Source: Aquabacterium parvum (GTDB lineage Bacteria; Pseudomonadota; Gammaproteobacteria; Burkholderiales; Burkholderiaceae_C). From it: 64,000 nucleotides of DNA. Shown here one piece after another: positions 48,722 to 59,457 of this stretch (its first letter is position 1; every line of letters starts with the position of its first letter). The translations under genes and the position numbers were made by a program. The notes below the pieces were generated by a model. The model did no database searches. It was not told the DNA's origin and worked only from the letters and a program-made list of their open reading frames with translations. The DNA lies in NCBI RefSeq assembly GCF_001447195.1, contig NZ_LFRI01000144.1, forward strand, positions 103,589 through 167,588, read 5' to 3'.

Positions 48722-49951
48722 TCAGTGCGCGGCCCACTGGATGGCGTCAAGGTCGATGCCGGCACGCACCATGTCCCACAGCGGGCTCATGTCGCGCAAC
48801 CTGTTCACGACCTCGCGCACGCGGCCGATGGTGAAGTCGATCTCCTCGGCGGTGGTGAAGCGACCGATGGAAAAGCGCACCGAGCTGTGGGCGAGTTCGT
48901 CGCTGCGACCCATCGCGCGCAGCACGTAGCTGGGCTCCAGGCTGGCCGAGGTGCAGGCCGATCCCGACGACACGGCGATGTCCTTCATGCCCATCAACAG
49001 CGACTCGCCCTCGACGTAGTTGAAGCTGACGTTGAGGTGGCCCGGCGCGCGGCGTTCGGTGTGGCCGTTGAGCGCCACCGCATCGATGCCCTGCAGGCCG
49101 CGCCACAGGCGTTCCCGCAGGCTGACGAGCCGCTCGATTTCGGTGTTCATTTCGCGGGCGGCGATGTAGAAGGCCTCGCCCATGCCGACGATCTGGTGCG
49201 TGGGCAGCGTGCCCGAGCGCATGCCACGCTCGTGGCCGCCGCCATGCATCAGCGCCTCGATGCGCACGCGGGGTTTGCGCTGCACGTACAGCGCACCGAT
49301 GCCCTTGGGGCCATAGGTCTTGTGGGCCGACATCGACATCAGGTCGATGGGCAGGCGATCAAGGTCGATGGCGACCTTGCCCGTGGCCTGGGCGGCATCC
49401 ACGTGCAAGAGCACCCCTTTGCTGCGGCACAGGGCGCCCAGTCGCGCGATGTCCTGGATCACACCGGTCTCGTTGTTGACGAACATGACCGAGGCCAGCA
49501 CGGTGTCGGGCCGGATCGCCTCGGCGAAGCGGTCCATGTCGACCAGGCCATCGGCCTCGACCGGCACCACCGTGACCTCCCAGCCCAGCCGCTCCATCTC
49601 GCGCATGGTGTCGAGCACGGCCTTGTGTTCGGTGGCCAGCGTCACCAGGTGGCGGCCCTTTTGTTGGTAGAACGTGGCCGCACCCTTGATGGCCAGGTTG
49701 TTGCTCTCTGTTGCGCCGGAAGTCCAGACGATTTCCCGTGGATCGGCTCCAATCAGGTAGGCCACTTGTTCGCGGGCGATCTCGACGGCTTCTTCCGCTG
49801 CCCACCCATAGGCATGAGAGCGGCTGGCCGGGTTGCCAAAGCGCTCGGTGAGGTAGGGCATCATCTTGTTTGCCACACGCGGGTCCACAGGCGTGGTGGC
49901 AGCGTAGTCCAGGTAAACCGGATGGGGGTGCGGGGGCGGAGGGAAGTTCAT
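48722..49951 (-). CDS. iscS: Cysteine desulfurase IscS/NifS
   Basis: The 409-residue PLP enzyme takes sulfur from cysteine for cluster building on IscU. Markers are [20 protein letters not shown], the PLP lysine in [18 protein letters not shown], and the persulfide loop [20 protein letters not shown] 49951 has an AGGAAGG site 8 bp upstream; a TTG two codons earlier was rejected. A sigma-54 promoter lies about 50 bp upstream. It heads the operon, with no iscR gene, unlike a housekeeping isc operon. Confidence 0.94.
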   Translation of the reverse strand: MNFPPPPHPHPVYLDYAATTPVDPRVANKMMPYLTERFGNPASRSHAYGWAAEEAVEIAREQVAYLIGADPREIVWTSGATESNNLAIKGAATFYQQKGRHLVTLATEHKAVLDTMREMERLGWEVTVVPVEADGLVDMDRFAEAIRPDTVLASVMFVNNETGVIQDIARLGALCRSKGVLLHVDAAQATGKVAIDLDRLPIDLMSMSAHKTYGPKGIGALYVQRKPRVRIEALMHGGGHERGMRSGTLPTHQIVGMGEAFYIAAREMNTEIERLVSLRERLWRGLQGIDAVALNGHTERRAPGHLNVSFNYVEGESLLMGMKDIAVSSGSACTSASLEPSYVLRAMGRSDELAHSSVRFSIGRFTTAEEIDFTIGRVREVVNRLRDMSPLWDMVRAGIDLDAIQWAAH

Positions 49952-50000
49952 GGGCAAGCCTTCCTGAGGGTGGGGCGGGGCCGGTGGTCTTGCCCTTCAT

Positions 50001-50016
50001 TGCAAACGCGGTGCCA
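50001..50016 (-). promoter_or_regulatory. Sigma-54 promoter driving the iscS operon
   Basis: On the minus strand TGGCAC-N5-TTTGCA gives GG-N10-GC, the invariant -24/-12 spacing of RpoN promoters. It lies about 50 bp upstream of the iscS start. This is the promoter class of nif genes. I looked for the NifA site TGT-N10-ACA in the next 150 bp upstream and did not see one. Confidence 0.8.
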
Positions 50017-50189
50017 CGTCCGCATCGCGTGTGACCGAAGTGGGTTTCCCCTGGGAAAAGCGCTCCATCAACCGGCGCACAGCACCGATTGGGTGGTGTC
50101 AGCCGTGTGGGGTTTGTCGGTTTTGTTGTCGTGTTGTGGGCCCCTTGTCTCGCCATGTGGGTCAGGGGCAGCTCATCAGGAGGGTGGAT

Positions 50190-51443
50190 GTGAGAGCGTG
50201 GATTCGACGTGGTTTGGTGGTCTCGGTGCTGGGCCTGCTGGCCGGCCTGGCGGGCGCTGCCGAGCCCTGGCCTGTCTTGCAGGCTTCGGCGCAGGCGCTG
50301 GCGCGTCACCCCGTGGTGGACGAGGCCCGCTTCGCCGGCCAGGGTTGGGCGGACATCGAGCAGGCCAACTCGGCCCTGGCATCGGTGCAGGTGGACCACT
50401 TCGAGGGGGTGCCCACAGGTTGGTTGGGCCGGCCGGTGCGCATCCACCACCGCGCGTACGTGTTGCCGGCAGACCAGGAGCGGGGCGCCGTGGTCATCGT
50501 GCCGGGCTTCACCGAGGGCCTGGTCATCTACCAGGAGGTCATCCACGACCTGCTGAACAACGGGTGGTCGGTCTACGTTCACGACCACCGCAACCAGGGG
50601 TTCTCAACGCGGCTCATCGAGGGCGAAGATGGCCGAGACAAAGGCCATGTCGATCGCTTCGACAACCTGGTCGCTGACCTGGAGCGCTTCGTCGCCGAGG
50701 TTCAACGCTTGCGCGCCGACCCGCAGCGGGCCCACAAGCCCTGGGTGCTGCTGGCGCATTCGATGGGTGGGGCGGTGTCGGCCCTGCACCTGGCTCGCCA
50801 GGCAGGCCAGACGCCGTTTCGAGCGGCTGCGCTGGTCACCCCCATGATGGAGCCCACCGTGGCGCCCAACAATTCCAGCCGTTGGGGCGACCAAGCCCTG
50901 CGGCGCTGGTGCCATGCTGGCTCCATGCCTTTCTTTTTCGACTGGCCCGTGCTGTCGAGCACGCGTGTGCAGGGCGGCACCTTCGAGCAGGAGTGGCGCC
51001 GCTACCGCGAGATGCTCGATCGCGTCAGCCACCCGCAGACCCACAGCGTGGTGCGCCACGACGTGCGCTGGCTCAACCGGGCTTCGCGTTGTGAAGGCGA
51101 GCACTGTGGCCACGACGACGCCCGGGTGGCCGGGGCCACGCTGGGCTGGGTGGACGAGGCATGCGCCGGGGCGGCGCAAGCACGGGGGGCTGGGGCTTCG
51201 CGCATTGCCGTGCCGGTGCTGGTGCTGCAAGGCGGCGAGGACGTGGTGGTCGAGCCCTCAGCCCAGCAGGAGTTTTGCGACAACGTCAACGCCGGCAAAA
51301 CGGAAGCAGACCCGGGGCGCTGCACGGGGTTGCGCCTGCCTGAGGCCCGCCATGGGCTGCTGGTGGAAGTCGATCGCCTCAGGCGGCCTGCCCTGGTTCA
51401 GGTCCTGAACTTCTGGGACGAGACCATTGCGCCACGTCCTTGA
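50190..51443 (+). CDS. Lysophospholipase/monoacylglycerol lipase-like alpha/beta hydrolase
   Basis: The 417-residue protein has an N-terminal signal or anchor (WIRRGLVVSVLGLLAGLAGA) and a PldB-like hydrolase fold: VIVPGFTEGLVIYQEVIHDL, HDHRNQGFSTR, elbow LLAHSMGGAVSALHL, and His in EARHGLLVEVD. The GTG start at 50190 is chosen because AGGAGG lies 6 bp upstream. It is divergent from the sigma-54 iscS operon. Substrate is probably a lipid ester. Confidence 0.84.
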   Translation: MRAWIRRGLVVSVLGLLAGLAGAAEPWPVLQASAQALARHPVVDEARFAGQGWADIEQANSALASVQVDHFEGVPTGWLGRPVRIHHRAYVLPADQERGAVVIVPGFTEGLVIYQEVIHDLLNNGWSVYVHDHRNQGFSTRLIEGEDGRDKGHVDRFDNLVADLERFVAEVQRLRADPQRAHKPWVLLAHSMGGAVSALHLARQAGQTPFRAAALVTPMMEPTVAPNNSSRWGDQALRRWCHAGSMPFFFDWPVLSSTRVQGGTFEQEWRRYREMLDRVSHPQTHSVVRHDVRWLNRASRCEGEHCGHDDARVAGATLGWVDEACAGAAQARGAGASRIAVPVLVLQGGEDVVVEPSAQQEFCDNVNAGKTEADPGRCTGLRLPEARHGLLVEVDRLRRPALVQVLNFWDETIAPRP

Positions 51444-51508
51444 GCCCACGCCGGGTGCCTGGTGACCCTGCAGCCGATGATGACGCTTGGCTGCTTCGCA
51501 GGGCCGGC

Positions 51509-52675
51509 TCAGCGCTGCCAGAGCACCAGGTGCCCGTGCAGGGGTTGGTCTTTGTCGCGTCGGATGACCGTGGGCTCGTGGGCGAGCACCTGGAATCCGT
51601 GCTGTTGAGCCAGTTTGTGCAGGTGGGCCTCGGCGTGCGAATACCGGCCTGATCGTTCCAGGCGATGACCGCGCTCGAGGTCGGCTGGTGTGGGTGCCAA
51701 GCGCGATGCCGCCATGTCCTCCACGGTGAAGGCGAACAAGCCGCCGTGGCTGAGCAGGCGATGGGCCTGGGCCACCACCTCGTCGATTTTGCCCACGTAG
51801 ATGAACACGTCCGTCGCGATGACGGTGTCCGCGCTGCCGCTTTCGGCTTGTTGCAGGTGTTGCAGCACGTCTGCGCAAACCAGCTGGGTGTAGTCCCCGC
51901 GAGCGTGAGCCTGGCGCAACATCTTCTCGGACAGGTCTACACCCACCAGCGACTGCGCCCGGCCGGCCAGGGCCTCGGCCACCAGGCCTGTGCCGCAACC
52001 CAGGTCGACCACGCGCCAGGCGTGCTGCTCGGGGGCGTGTCGTTCCAGCAGCCCGACGATGTCTGCGGGCGCACGGTAGCCCAACTCGTGCTGGAGGTGG
52101 TGGTCGAACTGCTCGGCGTAGTGGTCGAACAGGCGCACGACGTAGGCGCTGGGCGCCGCATCTGTCTGGTTGCTCTCGAGCATGTCGACCTGGTGTCGCA
52201 CATAGTCGTCGTTGGGCGCGGCCTTGAGCTTGCGCTTGAGCAGGGGCAGCAAATCCTGCGGACGGTCCTGTTTTTCGACCAGGCGGATCAGGTTGTCCAG
52301 CGCTGCTTCGAAACTTGCGTTGACCTCGCTGGCATGCTGGTAGCAAGACTGCGCCAGGTCCAGGCGGTGGAATTCTTCAAAGAGGGCGCCCAGGTTGTTG
52401 AAGGCCTCGGCGTCCTGGGGCATCAGCTTGCAGGCCTGCTGCATCGGCTGCAGCGCCTCCTCTTTGCGGCCTTGCCGACTGAGGATCAGACCCAGGGCCT
52501 TCCAGGCGAAGCCGTGCTTGGGAGCGCGCTCGGAAAGCGACCGCGCAGCGCGCTCTGCCTCAGGCATGCGACCCTGCTGGAACAAGGACAGGATGAGCTT
52601 TTGCTCCAGCTCCAGGTTGACGGGGGGAGGCGTCAGGGGCCGGCTGAAGATGTTGGGTGTCTGAGGCTGGGACAT
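51509..52675 (-). CDS. TPR-repeat protein fused to a SAM-dependent methyltransferase
   Basis: The 388-residue protein has N-terminal TPR helices (residues about 25-165, with KLILSLFQQGRMPEAERAAR and NNLGALFEEFHRLDLAQSCY) and a class I methyltransferase domain (motif I WRVVDLGCGTGLVAEAL; VGVDLSEKMLRQAH; DTVIATDVFIYVG). Similar TPR-methyltransferases occur beside glycosylation and other protein-modifying genes; the target here is unknown. The start at 52675 (MSQPQTPNIF) drops 22 upstream residues that lack family character. Confidence 0.86.
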   Translation of the reverse strand: MSQPQTPNIFSRPLTPPPVNLELEQKLILSLFQQGRMPEAERAARSLSERAPKHGFAWKALGLILSRQGRKEEALQPMQQACKLMPQDAEAFNNLGALFEEFHRLDLAQSCYQHASEVNASFEAALDNLIRLVEKQDRPQDLLPLLKRKLKAAPNDDYVRHQVDMLESNQTDAAPSAYVVRLFDHYAEQFDHHLQHELGYRAPADIVGLLERHAPEQHAWRVVDLGCGTGLVAEALAGRAQSLVGVDLSEKMLRQAHARGDYTQLVCADVLQHLQQAESGSADTVIATDVFIYVGKIDEVVAQAHRLLSHGGLFAFTVEDMAASRLAPTPADLERGHRLERSGRYSHAEAHLHKLAQQHGFQVLAHEPTVIRRDKDQPLHGHLVLWQR

Positions 52676-52785
52676 GGGTGCAGGCTGGCAAGAGGCTGCC
52701 GATACTGCACCAAAAATCCACCCCTGTGTATCAGGACGCACGGCAGCCCTCCCGCGCTCCGGGGGGCGCCGTGCCTGGCCTGACG

Positions 52786-55058
<2,273 letters not shown>

Positions 55059-55145
55059 ACCAAGGATTTCAATCACCGCGATAGCCGCCGGCCTTTGCAT
55101 GACGCGCTCCAGCAGCTTCCCGGGCCGGTGGGCTCCTGTCGACTT

Positions 55146-55270
55146 TCGTTCAATCCTGTAGCCCCGAATGAGCTGAATCAAGCACTTGGCGACGACTGAT
55201 TTCTTCAGTTTCGTCGCCTGTGTTCGTTCAGTTCTGTACTTTTCCGGATTTCGTGTCGCTCAGTTCCGTA
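55146..55270 (+). repeat. Three 15-bp direct repeats in the 367-bp gap beside katG, possible transposon end
   Basis: TCGTTCAATCCTGTA (55146-55160), TCGTTCAGTTCTGTA (55224-55238) and TCGCTCAGTTCCGTA (55256-55270) are direct repeats with similar 3' flanks (pyrimidine-rich, then CGGA in the last two). Nine bases before the first lies TGTCGAC at 55137, resembling the TGT ends of Tn7/Tn5053-type elements, where the transposase binds several direct repeats. A TniQ-type fragment lies 1 kb inside. I found no matching right end or target duplication. Confidence 0.55.
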
Positions 55271-55360
55271 TCTTTCGGACGCGAGGCGAAATCGATGTCA
55301 TCCCCAGGCGAGGTGCGCCTGGCTGGGCTTTGGTTTTGGTTTGCTTGCCGCCTAGGAAGG

Positions 55361-55636
55361 TCAGCGCGTCGACTCTTGTGCTGCCGGAGCAGCCTGCCCC
55401 GCAGGATCAAAAAGCGACTGGACCGGCACGCCAACGCTGTCTGCCAGCGCATGAATCATGGTCAGCGTCGGGTTGGCCTTGCCGGTTTCGATCCGACTCA
55501 TGTACGTGCGAAACAGGCCGCAGCGGTCGGCCAAGTCCTCCTGCGTCATGCCTTTGGCTTGACGCAGTTCCCTGATCCTTTGACCGAAAGCCTGTTGAGG
55601 AGAGTGCCGCACAGCGCGACTCTCCAAGTCGTACAC
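55361..55636 (-). CDS. XRE-family HTH regulator
   Basis: The 91-residue protein has a Cro/C1-type HTH (FGQRIRELRQAKGMTQEDLA, then DRCGLFRTYMSRIETGKANP and TLTMIHALADSVGVPVQSLF). The start is GTG at 55636. It is divergent from the chimeric NTPase/TniQ gene at 55709, and direct repeats TCGTACAC overlap its start codon, so it probably controls itself and that gene, as XRE proteins do in mobile or defence modules. Confidence 0.88.
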   Translation of the reverse strand: MYDLESRAVRHSPQQAFGQRIRELRQAKGMTQEDLADRCGLFRTYMSRIETGKANPTLTMIHALADSVGVPVQSLFDPAGQAAPAAQESTR

Positions 55637-55648
55637 TCATTCGTACAC
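55629..55648. promoter_or_regulatory. Direct repeat TCGTACAC at the XRE start, probable operator
   Basis: TCGTACAC occurs at 55629-55636 and 55641-55648, 12 bp apart, about one helical turn. The first copy contains the GTG start codon of the XRE gene on the other strand. It suggests autoregulation. Confidence 0.5.
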
Positions 55649-55708
55649 ACACTAATTCGCACATTCGGGGTTGTGCAACGCCCCGCTGTGCCACAACGGG
55701 AGTTTGAA

Positions 55709-56743
55709 ATGAGTGACCAGGAAGGGCTGCAGGAGCGCCCGGCGATGACGTTGCAGTCGGCAGCGTTGGTTTATGCGGGCCTGTTGATCGTCTGTCGAGG
55801 CTTGTGCGACCCCATGCTGCCCTCGACCAGCAACAGCGAAGACATCCTTCGCACTTTCCGCGTGCGCCTGGAGCAAGCCGTCGCGACCTTACGCCGCGGC
55901 TCGGCGGACCGGCAACTGGTCCTGCTGCTCGACGCGATCGATAACGCCAGCGAAATCGCTCGTGATCGCCATCAGGACTCGTTCCCGCGCCTGTTGCTGC
56001 AGAGCTTGGAGCACGGCGCAGCGATCGCCGGTCTGCAGGTGGTCGTAAGTGCCCGAACACACCGGCGGCTCGCGGCGACCGGCGAGATCTCCGCCGAAGA
56101 GGTCGAATTAGCGCCGTTCGTCGAGCGGGAGACACGTGCGTTCCTGCGCGCACGCTTGAGCAAGCTGACCGAGACTATGGTCCAGGTAGGTCAGGCACGG
56201 TCCAAAGGCAACGCTCGTGTGCTGGAAACCCCGCATCTGCGAGTCGACTGGCGCTTCAACGGTGTGCGCTTTTGCATGCTGCACCAGTGCATGCTGGAGG
56301 ATGTCTGCGCGGTTTGTTCCAGCCCGCTGAGGATGCCATTCGACATGGCTGAGTCGGGCCCGAGCGGTGAGGGGACTGCCTACCTCAGGCAATGCCAAAC
56401 ATGTGGTCATGACCTGGCCGATGTCCAGACCGTCGATCACGTTGACATGCGCTTTGAGTTGACCAGCTACGAAGCATCGTTGTTGCGGCACGGCGTGGCC
56501 ATGATGGCCGCGCTCTATCACGACCGATGTGACATTGCGGACGGAGGGAGCGGCGCTCGCTTCAAGGTGAGGCTGCGTGACCTTTGGCGGATGCAGATGC
56601 TTCCGATTCGGGTCCCGCACTTGTGTGCTGATCTCATGCGGGAGCGGATAGCGAGTCCGTTCGCAAGCGATCAAGGTGGACAGATGCCGGCTGCCGCGGC
56701 AGATGAGGGTGCGGCAATCAACGAACAAGGAACTTTGCTGTGA
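55709..56743 (+). pseudogene. In-frame chimera: STAND-type NTPase fragment plus TniQ-type zinc-finger fragment
   Basis: Open frame of 344 residues. Residues about 45-172 read like the middle of a STAND-type NTPase: Walker-B-like LVLLLDAIDNASEIARD (70-86), VVVSARTHRRLAATGEI, and SKGNARVLE. No Walker A is present. From about residue 175 it switches to a TniQ/TnsD-like zinc-finger pattern: WRFNGVRFC-x2-H (Cys189, His192), Cys194, Cys200-x2-Cys203, and CQTCGHDLADV further on. Both parts look truncated, so this is probably a recombination product of accessory genes. It is coupled by GTGA to a 61-residue gene and lies divergent from an XRE regulator. Confidence 0.62.
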
Positions 56744-56925
56744 AAGACGATGAACTGGATCTCACCGTGGCCTTGCGCAAACTCAGGGAGCTGTCGCTCG
56801 AAGATGGTGACATCGGTTATGCCTACTGGACGGCCGTGGCGAAACTGCTGGCTTCGGTGCCTGATATGCGTGCGCGCATTGAGCAACTGGAGCAGCAACT
56901 GCGCAGCAGGCAACGCAAGCGGTGA
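56740..56925 (+). CDS. Small charged protein coupled to the NTPase/TniQ chimera
   Basis: The 61-residue protein starts at GTG 56740, overlapping the stop of the preceding gene (GTGA). It is helical and charged, with a short C-terminal coiled coil (ARIEQLEQQLRSRQRKR). I do not recognise a family. The tight coupling suggests it belonged with the upstream gene before or after the fusion. The next roughly 240 bp hold only the promoter region of the secretion operon. Confidence 0.6.
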   Translation: MKDDELDLTVALRKLRELSLEDGDIGYAYWTAVAKLLASVPDMRARIEQLEQQLRSRQRKR

Positions 56926-57095
56926 ACCTTGTGTGATTGGCCGACTACCTATGGCCTTACCAAGCTTGCGTTCTTGAGGTCAGAGCCTTGATAAGCCAAG
57001 GTGCGGTGTGTACCGATGTCGTTGCGAGGGTCTCTGTTTAGGAGGCGATGTAGTCGTCTCCGCGGAGGCGGGAGATGGCCCCTTTGTTTGGAGTG

Positions 57096-57124
57096 TTGAC
57101 CGAAGTTGTAACATCCGATACGCT
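57096..57124 (+). promoter_or_regulatory. Possible sigma-70 promoter of the type I secretion operon
   Basis: TTGACC, 17-bp spacer, TACGCT within an AT-rich stretch (57090-57155), placing the transcript start about 30 bp before the ATG. A second TTGACA at 57128 lacks a good -10. Confidence 0.35.
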
Positions 57125-57162
57125 AAATTGACAATTAGAAAGTTATCAAAGTAGGTCCAGGG

Positions 57163-59457
57163 ATGGGACGCAGTACCACGGTGCAGTCAACGACCGCGAT
57201 GTCCGATGCTTTGCCTCCAGACGAGGGTGGCTCGCCGCAGGCATCGGCGCTTCATGCGCTGTGTTTTTTGGCACGCCTGCACCACATCGCAGCCGACCCG
57301 GGCCTGCTTGCGCATGAATTCGGCCTGACCGCCTCCAGTTCAGTTTCAGACGCCGAACTGCTGCTGGCCGCCCAGCACGTTGGCCTCAAGGCCAAGCTCA
57401 GCCAGACCACCGGCTCACGTTTATCGCTCGCCGCTTTACCCGCCCTGGCGCGCATCCGCGCCGACGATGGCACCGAGCGCTGGGTGCTGCTCGCCCAATG
57501 CGACGGCCAGCGTGTGCTTTACCAAGACCCGTCAGCCGAAGGCGGTGGCCGCCCCACCATCGAGCCCATGGAGGCCTTTGTTGCCCGCTGGGCCCCGGCT
57601 GGCAATCCATCTGGCTCCGGCACCTTGCTGCTGGCCACCAGCCGCGCCAGCCTCGTCGGCGCCCTCGCCAAGTTCGACTTCAGCTGGTTCATCCCCAGCA
57701 TCGTCAAGCATCGCAAGCTGCTGGGTGAGGTGCTGCTGGTTTCCTTCTTCCTGCAACTCTTCGCCCTGGTCAGCCCGCTGTTCTTCCAGGTCGTCATGGA
57801 CAAGGTGCTGGTGCACCGGGGACTGACCACGCTGGACGTGCTCGTCATCGGTCTGGTCGTGGTCGTCGTTTTCGAGTCACTGCTGACAGGCCTGCGCGCC
57901 TACGTCTTCAGCCACACCACCAGCCGCATGGACGTCGAGTTGGGCTCTCGGCTGTTTCGCCACCTGCTGCAGTTGCCCCTGGCCTACTTCCAGGCCCGCC
58001 GCGTCGGTGACTCCGTGGCCCGCGTGCGCGAGCTCGAGAACATCCGCAGCTTCCTCACCGGCCAGGCCCTGACCCTGGTGCTGGACGTGCTCTTCTCGGT
58101 GCTCTTCATCGCCGTGATGCTGCTCTACAGCTGGCAGCTCACCCTCATCGTGCTGCTGAGCCTGCCGCTGTACACCCTGCTCACGCTGGTGGTCGTGCCG
58201 ATCCTGCGCGGGCGATTGAACGAGAAGTTCGCCCGCGGGGCGGAAAACCAGTCCCTGCTGGTCGAGACCATCACCGGCATCCAGACCGTCAAGGCCAACG
58301 CGCTGGAGCCCCAGATGGCGCGCCGCTGGGACAACCAGCTCGCCGCCTACGTGTCGGCCAGCTTCAAGACGCAAACGCTCGCCACCTGGGCCCACGAGGG
58401 CATCAACCTGATTGGCAAGCTCATCAACGCCGCCACGTTGTGGTTCGGCGCCAAGCTGGTGATGGACCAGGAGCTCACCGTCGGCCAGTTCGTGGCCTTC
58501 AACATGTTCGCCGGTCGCGTGTCACAGCCCATCATGCGCATGGCCCAGATGTGGACCGACTTCCAGCAAACGGGCATCTCCATGGAGCGCCTGGGCGACA
58601 TCCTCAACACACGCACCGAGGTGCCGCCCAGCACCGCCGCCCAGCTGCCCCAGCTCAAGGGCCGCATCACGCTGGACAACGTCACCTTCCGCTACCGCCC
58701 CGAAGCCGCCCCCGTGCTGCACGACGTGAGCCTGGACATGCGCGCCGGCGAAGTCATCGGCATCGTGGGGCGCTCGGGCTCGGGCAAGAGCACCCTGACC
58801 AAGCTGGTGCAGCGCCTGTACGTGCCCGAGCAGGGCCGGGTGCAGGTCGACGGCATCGACATCAGCCTGGTGGACGCGGCGCAGCTGCGCCGCCAGGTGG
58901 GCGTGGTGCTGCAGGACAACTTCCTGTTCAACCGCAGCGTGCGCGAGAACATCGCCGTGGCCGACCCGGCCGCGCCGCTCGAAGCCATCATGCACGCCGC
59001 CCGACTAGCCGGCGCCCACGACTTCATCAGCGAGCTGGCCGAGGGTTATGACACGGTGGTGGGCGAGCAAGGCGCGTCGCTGTCGGGCGGGCAGCGCCAG
59101 CGCATCGCGATTGCGCGGGCGCTGTTCACCAACCCGCGCGTGCTGATTTTTGATGAGGCAACCTCGGCCCTGGACTACGAGAGCGAGGCCATCATCCAGC
59201 GCAACATGGCCGCCATCTGCAAGGGGCGCACCGTGATCATCATCGCCCACCGCCTCAGCGCCGTGCGCCATGCCAACCGCATCGTGGCCATGGAGAAGGG
59301 GCGCATCGTCGAGGCGGGGCCTCATGAGGTGCTGATTCAAAGGCCCAAGGGGCTTTACGCCTACCTGTGGCGCATGCAGCAGCAAGGCGGCAGCGAAGGA
59401 GATCCGCCGCCAAGTGGCGGGCCGCTGGCGCCCGCAACACCGGGGGGCCAGGCATGA
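57163..59457 (+). CDS. Type I secretion ABC transporter, HlyB-like with inactive C39-like domain
   Basis: The 764-residue inner-membrane exporter has an N-terminal C39-peptidase-like domain (residues about 28-150). Its catalytic Cys is missing: the HlyB-like text [20 protein letters not shown] aligns His with the degenerate Tyr of HlyB. It thus probably docks the substrate without cutting it. Six helices follow, then the ATPase: Walker [16 protein letters not shown] (near residue 537), signature [15 protein letters not shown], Walker [14 protein letters not shown]. Its stop overlaps the HlyD-like start by ATGA. Its likely substrate is the RTX protein at 61483. No TolC gene is in the window. 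Confidence 0.93.
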   Translation: MGRSTTVQSTTAMSDALPPDEGGSPQASALHALCFLARLHHIAADPGLLAHEFGLTASSSVSDAELLLAAQHVGLKAKLSQTTGSRLSLAALPALARIRADDGTERWVLLAQCDGQRVLYQDPSAEGGGRPTIEPMEAFVARWAPAGNPSGSGTLLLATSRASLVGALAKFDFSWFIPSIVKHRKLLGEVLLVSFFLQLFALVSPLFFQVVMDKVLVHRGLTTLDVLVIGLVVVVVFESLLTGLRAYVFSHTTSRMDVELGSRLFRHLLQLPLAYFQARRVGDSVARVRELENIRSFLTGQALTLVLDVLFSVLFIAVMLLYSWQLTLIVLLSLPLYTLLTLVVVPILRGRLNEKFARGAENQSLLVETITGIQTVKANALEPQMARRWDNQLAAYVSASFKTQTLATWAHEGINLIGKLINAATLWFGAKLVMDQELTVGQFVAFNMFAGRVSQPIMRMAQMWTDFQQTGISMERLGDILNTRTEVPPSTAAQLPQLKGRITLDNVTFRYRPEAAPVLHDVSLDMRAGEVIGIVGRSGSGKSTLTKLVQRLYVPEQGRVQVDGIDISLVDAAQLRRQVGVVLQDNFLFNRSVRENIAVADPAAPLEAIMHAARLAGAHDFISELAEGYDTVVGEQGASLSGGQRQRIAIARALFTNPRVLIFDEATSALDYESEAIIQRNMAAICKGRTVIIIAHRLSAVRHANRIVAMEKGRIVEAGPHEVLIQRPKGLYAYLWRMQQQGGSEGDPPPSGGPLAPATPGGQA

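Noticed and set aside
50017..50190. NifA upstream activator site for the iscS promoter
   Set aside because: No TGT-N10-ACA was found in this stretch.
55137..57133. Complete transposon bounded by TGTCGAC at 55137 and TTGACA at 57128
   Set aside because: The inner repeats of the left end are not found at the right side, and the five flanking bases differ, so no target duplication supports it.
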